Part shown: piece by piece, positions 50,801 through 62,800 of the stretch
How positions within the stretch are numbered: position 1 is the stretch's first letter
How the letters are laid out: each line of letters begins with the position of its first letter
Source of the DNA: Vanilla planifolia
Taxonomy: Eukaryota; Streptophyta; Magnoliopsida; Asparagales; Orchidaceae
Assembly (NCBI GenBank): GCA_023846275.1
Contig: CM043875.1
Coordinates: forward strand, 28,049,333-28,113,332
Length of the DNA: 64,000 nucleotides
Reading direction: 5' to 3'
Notes under the pieces: generated by a model
The model's database searches: none
Seen by the model: only the letters and a program-made list of their open reading frames with translations
What the model was told of the DNA's origin: nothing
Translations under genes and position numbers: made by a program

Positions 50801-53800
50801 GTATTTGACATCTTTCTAGTGAATATTGTAGTTCAACATTAGCCGTTGTATGAGGGGATAATTGGATAATTGTATATATTCATCACAACAACCTAGAATC
50901 ACACATGGATTTCTGTTTTGGAATTTTCTTTCTTTAGAGCTAAGCATAAGCTCTTAATAATACAACTAATCTGCATCATACGGCATTCTTCCGGTCAAAT
51001 TGTCATCGATATGATGAATTGCCATTTCATTTTGGCATTAGCTATGCATGCAAGTTATTTTCTACTTTATTCTAAAGTAGAATACAAATCATCTTTTCCT
51101 TTATGGTGCTGCCGCCCAGATTCTTTGGCTGAAATATGGAACTTTATGCCATAAAATTCTAAGGTGTTCTCAAGCTCTGTTGGTAGTATTTTTGGTTGTC
51201 TGACATGATATGGCACTTGATACATTGATTCTCTATTAGATTTTGGAGAAAAGGATTGTAGATCATGTTTCAAGTCTGGTTCATTGCAGCACAACGTCTA
51301 GGCTGCTGCATTGTTCTTTCGGATTATGACCTTAGCAAATTTTTCCTAAAAACTGGTTTCAATTTTGAAATGGTTATTGATACTTGGCAATATAAACCTA
51401 AAAAAATAAATTCGACAGAATATTTAACATTTAGTTATAATAAATCTAATACAATATTCTAAATTTATTTATAAAAATAACGAATTTTAGAATTATCTAA
51501 TTAATTCTTAGAGCATGACAGCTGATATGTATTAATTTCAGCTTCTATTTAGTTAAGCTATTCATAATGCTTCTAGTAATGGAAGACCAGGAGCGATCAT
51601 CTAGTAGAGAAACCATTTGCTTTACTTTGACTATGCTGGAAATGCATCATCTTTAGCTAATTAATAATGACAATAGATTTTGCAATTTTTTTTGCATACA
51701 AAATATGGCCTTCTTATGAACCTTATTTTTGTGGATAGCCAAGAAATATCTATTTTGATTAGACTGCTAAAAATTGCCAAGTTTGCAGTGGTATAAGCAT
51801 CATTTCAATCAAAACATATATTAGCTTTTCTACTCTAATTTCACTCTCTATTTCTTCTCATGATTTTGCTGAATTTTATATTTTATTGCAGGTTTTGGGC
51901 CCACTTGTTGATGACATATGCATTTACATTCTGGACTTGCTATGTGCTGTTCAAAGAGTATGAAAAAGTTGCATCAATGAGGTTGCATTTTCTTGCATCG
52001 GAGAAACGTCGTCCAGATCAGTTCACGGTAAAGTTTAAATAATGCTACAAACTAATCTAGTTCAAACTTCTCAGTTCTCTATTGTTTTTGAAAATTGTTG
52101 TTGCTATGGCCTTTGCTATTTTGATAATCTTTAATAATGCTGAACTGTCTGTAAACTACATGTCCATGATATTTGAGATGAATATATTCTGTCATCTTGG
52201 CGATCTTATCTACGAATCAACCACACAGTTAGGCAAGATTTTTATTGGTTAACTGCGAGCATAAATTGTGAAGAAATTGTTAGATATATAACTTAAGAAA
52301 AGCTATGCAGTAAAGATTCTTATATCCTTTAAAATCATTATATGATGAGGGAACATATGATATTCATAAAGAGCAATAAGTTAAGAAAGCAAAAAATTTC
52401 TTTTGAAGGAGATTTTGAAAAAAATCACCTTTGTTAGTCCTTTATGTTTGCCATACATGGTGTCAATAAAATCATAGAAGCAAAAATTTGATTACAAAGA
52501 TTGAGGCATAATTAACGAGTAGGAATAAATGTCATGAGTGAATCCTTCAAGTGGTAAAAATTGTTAATAAATTCTACCTTTGAACCAACCACACAAGGTT
52601 AGGATTTAGTTGATTAATTGCAAGCATGAATTTCGAAGAAACTAATAAAAATATAACTTAAGAAAAGTTTTATGATAACATTTCTTATATCTTTTAAAAT
52701 TATGACATTATAAGGAGATCAAATGACATCTATAGAGAGCATTAAGTTCTAAGAAAAACAAAAAATTCTTTTGAAGGAGAATTTGAAAAATTCATTCTCA
52801 TTAGTTCATTACATTTGAGATTCACTACAACAACCCAGTTTGACTATGTCCCTTTAGTAGATAATATAGAACAATTAATCTTTGTAATCCTAAAAGTTTG
52901 TTAATAGAATATGCACCTTGTCTATTGTTTCTTTTCCTTGGATCTCATCTTTTGTTCCCTTCCCATCCTCCTCAGATATTGTAGTCCTACCAGTTTGTAT
53001 TTGGTTCACCTTCGAACAATATCAGACTAGTAAAGGGTATCACTCTGATATCATAAATGTGATGACCTATTTTGTAATATCCTAGTTTTCCTGATAAGGT
53101 ATTGTATAGTTTGCAATCAATTTTTGTCATTTTCTCCTCAAAAGGCACCTTAAAGGGTTTTCTCTTTTAATCTCTCATTACTATTCCTAGTCAAGCATGC
53201 TTAAATATGAAATTCTTATGGGATCCAATACTTTATGCTTTTTGATCTACTCTAATATGCCCCACCATCCTTTCCCTTTTATACAACTTGATCATATGTC
53301 TAAGTAATAAAAAACATTAAGTATCATTAGAGTATGCAACAATAATGATAAGTACTAACAATTTGGGGAGGGTGACATAGAAAACACATTTAACTTTATA
53401 ATTTGACAAAAAAATGTTTAAAAATTTAAAAATCAAACAAATAGAATCTTTTTTAAACATGTTCGTTTTTCACTTATACAAATAATGACAAATCACAATA
53501 ATCATTTAAATACATATTTAAAATTCATTTTTCTTCTAAATAATAATAAAATAAAATTATAATCATGCACATACATATCTTTAATGGAGTCCACCAACAA
53601 CACACATTTGAGCAATATTCACATATATATCCAAATACAAATAATATATAATGATAGGAACATCTTATACATCTCTCGTCATAGAGCTCAAAACACATCT
53701 TTCTCACTTCTAAGGACTTATGTCACATGTCATTAAGTTCTTTAGCTTTATGTGTATTTATGTCTTGACTTATAATATAAGAAAATAATAAGTATAATAT

Positions 53801-56800
53801 GCTCAATAGATAAACTGACATCTACAAGCAAAATGAGATGCAATAAGTAATAATAACAAAAGAAAAATAACAATTATGTAGGATATTTAAGAAATACTTA
53901 AAGAAATCTATCATGACATACATATGAATGTCATGTTTATTTATATAACGTCCAAGACTAAAGAAGGTGAAGAATAAATACTAGCTGATGTATCAAAGAG
54001 AAATGTGATTTTTTACAGACTTTTAGGTGAAGAGATACAAGGATGAATAATCCCATTGTTATGCTTCATTCAACATAAATTGATATAATCCAATAAAATA
54101 CATCCATAATATAATTCTACTAGGTTAACCAAAGTTTACAATATGAAAATGAGGACACACACTACTAAAAACGAGTGAGGGTGACATAAAAATTTATAAT
54201 AATATCAAAACATCTCAATAAAAATAGCAACAAGTAATAAAACAACTGTCATAATGTATGAATGTTTAAAAACTAGTACTGATATAAAAATTTAAAATAA
54301 AATACAAATATCTTCACACATAATATTTCTTACACTTACAAAATACTTTAGTTTTTTAGCCCCTGGTTCCTAAACTATTCTTTAAGAACTCTCAGTTTAG
54401 TGAGTGTCAGTATCCCTTGTATTATAAATGAGAAATGAGCATAATATATTTAACAGACAAATCTCTACTTACATATAGTAATATAGTATAAAAATAAATA
54501 GAATAGTTGAGCAACAAAATAAAGTGGTAAATAAAGAAATGCATGATAATTTATAAAAAGAGTGTTATAACAATGCATATATGATCATATATATATATAT
54601 ATATATATATCTAATTCATTATAAGCATATATTATTTTTGTCTTATTTTTTTTCTTATTCATACTCATTTTTTTCTTTATTTTTATTTTCTATTTATTTA
54701 TTTTTATATATTTATTCTATTTTAGGGCCCAGACTCTTTCATGACCCTTATCTTAACACTTGAAGATCTCATATCATTTTTTATTAAGTCTTGACATTTT
54801 GAAATGTTATAACCCCATCTCTGAGTATCATAACACTAGGAGTGAAGTATCTATTCATCACTAAGCCTCACTCCCTAATGTCAATATTCTATATTAATGA
54901 GAAACGAGGTGCTCAAAATGTTGGAGCCTCATCTTTGAGGACCCATGATACCCAGGAGCAAAGTATTTTATCTCCTAAATTTCACTTATTAATACTAATA
55001 TCCTATGTTGATGGGGAATAGGGTGCTTGGAATGCTAGAGCCCCACCTCTGAGTATCCACAACATCATCATGTAGTTGTTTCCCTTTATAGCCAACATCC
55101 AGTGTTGATAGAGAAACGAGACCATTGACATGCTGGAGCTCCATCTTTGAGTATACACGACACTAAGGAGTAAGTATCTCATTATCATTAAGTCAAAACC
55201 TCTTCATGCCATGCTTCTATCTTTGAGTAACACAATACTAAGGATAATATATATCATATTTATTAAGTCATTGTTTAATAAGATCATGCTCTTTCTCAAG
55301 CTATACTTGTCTCTTTTCTTTTTTTTTATTTCATTTTCTTTTATTTTATTATATGTTTTGATTTATAGCGCATACAACGCATATATTTGTATGTGTAGTT
55401 GTATATATATGCATTAATAGTCACAAAATACTATAACACACCATAATAATAACAAGAGATTTCTAACCACTTATATTGCAGTTAATTGGTTTGCATTTCC
55501 ATCAACTCTGAGAAGCCACTTCCATCAATTTTCATTTATCAGTTTTTCTCATTTTTGTAAAATTCACATTAATTTTTTATCAATAATAATTTGATTTTTA
55601 TTAAGAAAGTACTTTCTAAAAGTTTTATCAATTATGATATAACAATCTATTTTCTTTTTCATTTATGGTCACTATTTCGTGTAATACAATCGACTCCATT
55701 GTACTGTATGTTTAGGGCTTTACAAAGGTTGAATTATTGCATTACTCTGATCACACCAGTTCGATCTCTCGGTTGTACCAATACGATCAATGCCCACATA
55801 TATAAATATGGTTAGACGAGCAATTGGACAGAAGATCTCTTGATTAGGTAGTACAAAGTGTATCGTATTGTCTGATTTTCATTCCATCATCATACAATCA
55901 CTAAAATTCATTGTATTAGTATGATCATTCTGTTGTGCTAATATGACATCCTCACGTTATTTAATCATATGGTTTAACGGTTTAGTATAACATTATATTA
56001 GTATGATAAATTGATCACATCGGTACGATTTTTAACAAACTTTCTTTCGACACTTAAGAAAAAAGCTCTCTAGCTCTAGCTGTTAGAGTTGTACTAATAT
56101 GATCCAAACGATTGTTTTATATGATTATTATAGTTGAGAATTATAACAACCTCTAGCCCTTTCAACTTATCACTGGAACTCATAAACGATCCTTATTTGT
56201 CATCCAAGTCAATTAATATGTGCTTTAAGAAGAGAGTTTGCACAGGATCTTTACCTTTTATGATCTTGTTGTTTTTCTCAAAAGATAAAAAATATTTTTC
56301 TTTCTTTCTCCAGTTTTTTTTTCTATCTTCCTGCTCTCCTCTCTCCCTTTCCCTCTCTCCCAATGTTTACCAAACCTTGTTACTCAGTCTCGACAAAGGA
56401 GAAGCTTATCCTCTTATTCATCACAAAAATTTGGCTAATTTAGTTATTTTTTGTTTTTTGTACCCTAAAATATATCATTTCTTTCGACGAAGAGGAATTA
56501 TCTACCTTTTGACATTCTTTTCATCTAAGATTCAAATTGTATTGCTAATCAAAATAAGAACTAAACATTATGGCAAGAAAAGGTTTGATTTAAAGGGCGA
56601 AGTGTTAGAATTGGAGCAAATATTGGATTAATTGATCCTCAAAAAAGAAATAAACAAAGTTCCCTTATTAAGTGAAAAAAGTAAAATTCATGGAAAATTG
56701 CAATCCCCACCATGTAATAATTCACCTATGCGCCTTCATTAGCATTGTTTTTTTATTGGACCTAGAGTGAACCATTGAGATTTTGGATAAGAGGTTTAAA

Positions 56801-59800
56801 ATAAGCCATTTTTATTAATGCTTTCTTTATAAATTCATAAAAAATTCAATTCACCTCTTAAAATTACAAACCTTATGTCGAAAAATTCCTTTTAACGAGA
56901 CATTCACAATGGTGTGCTCAGATATAAAGTCTGGCCACTAATATTTTGGTATATTTTTTGAGACATTTATAACTCAATTTATTTTTAAATTTTAGATTTA
57001 TAGTACTTATCTTTGATACATAAAACATGTTTTGAGATGACCTATGATTATTATTAAGGGAGCGATTTTGATATTTATATGAGATATCATGATTTTAAGA
57101 TGTGAAGACGTCTTTTGAGGGCCAAACTTGTGTCTTTCAAGGGATGACACCTGTCAATAGATCTCACATTCTAGAGAATAATCTTCAAAAGATTTCATTC
57201 ATCAATCATGCAAGCTTCCCTTGCCAAAGTCATATTGCAAAATTGCCAATAGAAGAACTTCTACAAAAGTTATAGGTCAATATTCAGTACTAAACTATAA
57301 TATCCATGGAAGCTGATAATGAAAATTCAATAAATCTGTCAATGAATGAGGTGTGATTAGAAGTGAGCTAAAATGCCAAACTTGTGTCCTTCAAGGGATC
57401 ACACCTGTCAATAGATCTCACATTCTAGAGAGTAATCTTCAAAACATTTCATTCATCAATTGTACAAGCTTCCCTTCCCAAAGTCACATTGCAAAATTGC
57501 CAAATAGAAGAACTTCTACAAAAGTTTTTCTTAAATGCATGTTTTCCTTCTTTAAAATAGCTTCAATTTACAACTATGTCATTTATCAAACAACCAAAAA
57601 TTTTCAATTCATAGAAACAAACCAAATAACTTAATTTGAATCTTTAACAAATGGGGCCCAAAAATTCTAAGTTCAAAGGGCAACTATCAAAATAATTACA
57701 AAACCCATAAAGGATATGGATGCTCATATCTCATGAGGTTCATTAAGCATAAAAATCTTAGATTTCACTAAGGATACCATATGTTTCAACTAAATCTAGA
57801 AATTATTGAAATATACCATGTATATTTACAAAACATGACATCCTCGATTTAAAAACTGCATAAAATACATATTCAAAAAACATTATGCAGTAATAGATTC
57901 AATATTACCTATCAACTTGCTGTATAACAACTTCTCCATTGGTATCTATTTTGAGCTCAATGGTTCAAGGACTTTCATACTATATATTTTGATTGGTATG
58001 GTCCTGAAGATGCAAATATATATAAAGACAGAGGAGTAGCTCCTCTGGACATCAAATAGATTGAATGATGCTTCCTTTCAATTTAATTTCATTTTTTCTT
58101 GCTCTTTGATTAACCAAAATGCAAATTAACATTTCTGATCTTCATTTATGCTTTTCAAACCAGTTTAAAAACCAAATATCAATAAACTCTATGAGAGAGA
58201 AACTTGCTGTTATAGATTCAATATTACAAGTTCTTCATTAGCTTCTATTTTAAACTCAAAGGTTTAAAGAACTTTCCCAGCAATCTGTTTTTATTGGTAT
58301 GGTTCTTATAATGCAAATACATCAGCTCTCATTGAAAGTCAAAGAGTAAAAAGAGTCTAGCTTTCAATTTAATTTTTTTTTTCTCTTTGATTAAACAAAA
58401 GTCAAATTAAGATTCCTGATCTTCATTTATACTTTTCAAACGAGTTAAAGACTAAATATCAATGAATTCCATAAGAGAGAAACTAGCTGAAACCTTCAGT
58501 CATGTATGTTTTGGCTACTTTTGCTTGATGTGTGTTTTCTGTTCATCTACTTTAATTGACATCTTCAAATGGATAATAGCTTAGTATCCATGTTGTCGCA
58601 CATCAGGTTTGGAAGTTCGTTCTTCCAAACAATTTGGGGTAAATTTAAACTTTGTATTATATTCAAACAAATATAAATATATACAAAAAATATTTTAAGT
58701 GAAGCTACCCATATTTTTTTCAATTGAAATTACAAAATGAAAGCATGATATAGGTGAAGATTTTTTTGTGTTTTAAAAATATCATAGGACAAGTGAAAAA
58801 TGGATGAAGAATTTGTGTTTCACAATTCTGTGTTGAGGAACATGCAAAAAAGATCTTGTGGATTTTGTTGATTGACATTCTCCTAAGTCGTTGTTCAGCA
58901 TTTTATGATTCTATTAATTGAGGTCTTACTTGATTGAGTACAAAATAAATGAAAAAATATTGTTTGAATGTACCTTTCAAAATTTGGAAGTGGCAATACA
59001 CCAAGTTTGAAAAGCACACCCTTGTAACAAGTGGACACAACATGTATATAACTATTTTTCATATCCAATAACAAGCAATCACATGCGACTATAAATATGG
59101 CTTCACTTCTTTAAATTGGAATGCCAAGATAGCTCGTGAGATTGCAAGCAAGCGATTTGACACAGTAGCATCCACATCAGTAATATTCAAGAAAATCAAA
59201 AGCTTTGTTCTTACCATTGAGGACAGTAGATTTTGAATGGAATTTCAATATTGAATTTGTTAGTCAAGACACCCCATGTATAGGGCAATTTAGTAGACAA
59301 AAGATAGCCTGATCAGCTTAATGGTTTGAGATCTTGAAGTCAGGCTATCATATGACCTCCACTCTGTTCAAATGATTTAAGTTCTTAGATTAGACTTGAG
59401 GCTTTGTATGAAATAAGTGATCTTTAACGACCAACCTTTGCTTGAGTATTTGTTTTCTAACATGGTGAAAAAATGTCTATGTTTCATTGTTCAGTTTGCT
59501 TAAAAAATCTGTAAACCACAATTCTTTATTGATGGTTTCTCTGTTGGAAGTGATTTATCATGAATTTATAGAATGTAGTCTGATGAAATTATATTTGATC
59601 CTTCTGACCTTGCATGTTTGCTAATTGTTACTCAAAAATCATTTCTGATAAACTTCTTATTTATTGCAGGTCCTTGTAAGGAATATCCCACCTGATCCAG
59701 ATGAGTCAATTAGTGAGCTTGTAGAGCACTTTTTTCTGGTCAATCATCCTGATCATTATCTAACTCAACAGGTAGTAAACTTGCCTAGGTTGCATTAACT

Positions 59801-62800
59801 TGTGGTACTGTTCTTGTTTAAGGAATATAAGAAGGTTTACATCAGCTGATAGTCTGTTATTTTGAGACCTTAACTTGAAATGTTTTCCTGCTGAAAAAAC
59901 AGAAATAATGTAGATGTCTAGCTTATTAGATTTATACCAGTTTTATTATGTAATCAGTGATTTGCTTTGAGATGTCTTTCATAAAATTAATTTTAGGAGC
60001 AATGCCTCTTGAGTTAAGGCATCACTGTATAGAGCGAGATTATATGATTAGACTGGCAGTATTGCTCTATCTATTAAGCTGATTAATTTTTATCGGTGTT
60101 ATGCTATTTATGCCCATTTTTCACCATTTTATCCTGTTTAACATCTTTGTTTCTTGCTATATTCAGTTTTCATCACTTCTTTTAGGTTCAATGGCTAGTC
60201 ATTTGTTTTAATACTCCATATTATTGTTTCAAAACTACATTCTTTGACTCCTTTTTCTGTAAGTCAAAAGTTCCTATGCATTTCTTCTTGAAGATCATTT
60301 ATAGTGTGTTATAGAAAAACATGTAAATTATAGGAGGGCAATATCGCAAGAGGGGTGAATTGTGTAAATTTCAAATTTAAGTAAATTTTAAACCAACTTG
60401 AATTGTTTGACAATATATAACAACAAAAGACTTTTTTTCTTAAATTTTAATTGCTCTTATAACATTTGCATTAAAAAATATTATTAGATTTTACAAAACT
60501 AATTGTATTGCAGAACAAATAAAGTTAACGTTCTAATAATAGAATAAGAATAAGTAAAAATTTAATACAATAATTCTTATCACTAATGAATAATTGAATA
60601 AGAGACACACTATAATAATATAAAAAAATATGTACTAAAACTTAAGAAACTAAATAATAGTATGCAGTTTAGTTTAATGAATGATGAAATGATGACCAGT
60701 ACGATGATGAATGAAGAAAAACACGCAACATTTTCTTTCTTCAAATCCTTCTTTAAGTGTAAGATGATTGTAATGAAAAGCTCTTTTAAATGATAAGCAA
60801 GTGAAATATTAGCTTTTTCTCTATTGTTTGAAGGCTTTTATATACTTCTAAGAATATTCTCAAATGACTTCAAAACTCCCATTAAATGGTTTTATAAAAA
60901 ACCAATCAAGTTAGCTATTATCACATTTTGAATTGATCAAACTTTACGATTTAAGGGGTTTTACAAGTACGATGCACCACTTACAGCATCGTCCAAGCAA
61001 TCGTTATTGTCTAACTAGTATTTTTATTATGCAAAATAAATTGTACATATACGATGAAGATGTCGTATGATACAAATTAATAAAACTATACAAATCTGAA
61101 TTCTAAACTATCAGGAAAATATTGATGATACAATATCATATACTACGATAAGTCTTACTACAAGCTCATTCTCCCTGATTATAGTGGATCATATTCATAT
61201 GATAACAAGATCTTACTACTACAATACAAATATACCCAATATATGACTAAGTCTCAAAGCTAGGCTCTCGAGTGAAATGATATGCTTACACTAATTAAGT
61301 ATAATAGAAATTGATATGCTCACAATCTAAGTCCCTTAAACTTTCACTAATTAGATAGAGGGATCATGTACTTATGATGAACATCATGGTATTGTATGAA
61401 GGCTATTAGCTCATTATCTCAAGAAGTAGGTGATGTACTTGTGCAATATAAAGACCATTCCTATACGATAATATAATAAGTTTCAATTTCTCTTATTCCT
61501 CTTTTTGATCCCTTGTTTGAATGTATTGTACCAATACAAAATTTTATATCGTACTGTACAAAATATAAAAACGCCAAAAATTCAAAATTCATCTCTTGGG
61601 TAGGTCATCAATGTACTTGTATAATAAAGGAATTATATTTGTACGAATAACATAACTCATGCAGGATTGCCTGTGAACAACACCGAATTAGCCAGTCATG
61701 TTGTACAAATGTGAGATTATGCAAGTATGATTAGCATTAATAGTGCAATCCTTAATTTAGTCGTTTTTAAATTTAATTTTATATAGTCTTAACACATGAT
61801 GCAACTCACTATGAATGTATTGTTCTAAGGTAAATAATATATATAAAATAAGATAAGATATATGCCTTAAATAAATTCTAAACGTCTCAAGTAAATTCTT
61901 ATTAAGTATTAACATTCTAATTATCAAAATAAAGAGATTCAAGAAATATTTTGTTCCTGCACTGTTTGAGTTTGTATTTCTTTTAGTGTTAGTTATAATT
62001 AACACCTAAATACCTTTTTTAAGTTTTTTGAATCACATCAAGCTCTCTATATGATTAATCAAATTGCTATGATATGTATGATCTAAAATCAATATTTAGA
62101 AAAAATATTAATGAATATAACATAATGGTTTTGTTATAATCAAATAGGTGGTATAATGATCAAAGAGTAAAACAAAATAATTATAATTCATCTTTTACTT
62201 ATTTTTTTAGTTGTGATAGAACATAGTATTAAAAAATTTCTTAAAACTAGTTTGGATAAGAGTAGCTATAAAATATTGTTAATAGATATATATCTCTCAT
62301 ATTTTTCTAATATTAAACTCTTAGCTTATGTATCCCTCTAGAAATCAAATCACTCAGTGGAATAATTCCACTTAACCTTCCAGCGATAAAATGATTGCTA
62401 CCTTGCTTTGGAAAATTCTGTATAGCTTGTGATTTCATTAAACAAAGTGAAGTTGGACATTTTTTTACTGTTCTCCATGTTTTTATTGTAAATATACTGG
62501 TAGATAGAAATTCAATTTGCTCATTGTGAAAACAATCTACTAAAGTATATAAGAACATTTTGAAGGTTTTTTAGATTCTATCTCTATTATTATATGATGG
62601 TAGTACTAAGTTCAACTAACTTTAGCATTAGCCTTAATTTAATGTGTCTCATAGGGGAGGTAATATTTTTTAGTTTTAATTTTCTCTCCCAACCTGCTCT
62701 AAGGCTTAGAATCATTCTGTGCAAAATAAATACCTTCTCTACAATTCTTGAAGTGTTTTGAGAATTGCTTTACAAAAATCCTTTAAAACATTTTTTTTTG

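Larger units (their letters stand above)
53990..57045. mobile_element. Repeat Y, copy 2, unclassified element of about 3 kb
   Basis: In channel intron 3, colinear and same strand as 30570-33540. Flanks show no repeat X text, so this is an independent occurrence of Y. It contains the TA tract, the four sub-repeats, a pyrimidine-rich tract near 56.29-56.36 kb and a CATTCACAATGGTGTGCTCA block near the right end. The longest open frame (56134-56631) is pyrimidine-derived and lacks an ATG at its start. Confidence 0.6.

Noticed and set aside
56134-56631. Longest open frame in the window, 165 codons
   Set aside because: It starts on a non-ATG codon, lies inside repeat Y, is rich in residues expected from pyrimidine runs (S, F, L), and its counterpart in Y copy 1 is not similarly open.
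57353-57634. 93-codon frame over the 57.1-57.5 kb direct repeat
   Set aside because: Starts on a non-ATG codon, built on a duplicated intronic segment, no family resemblance.
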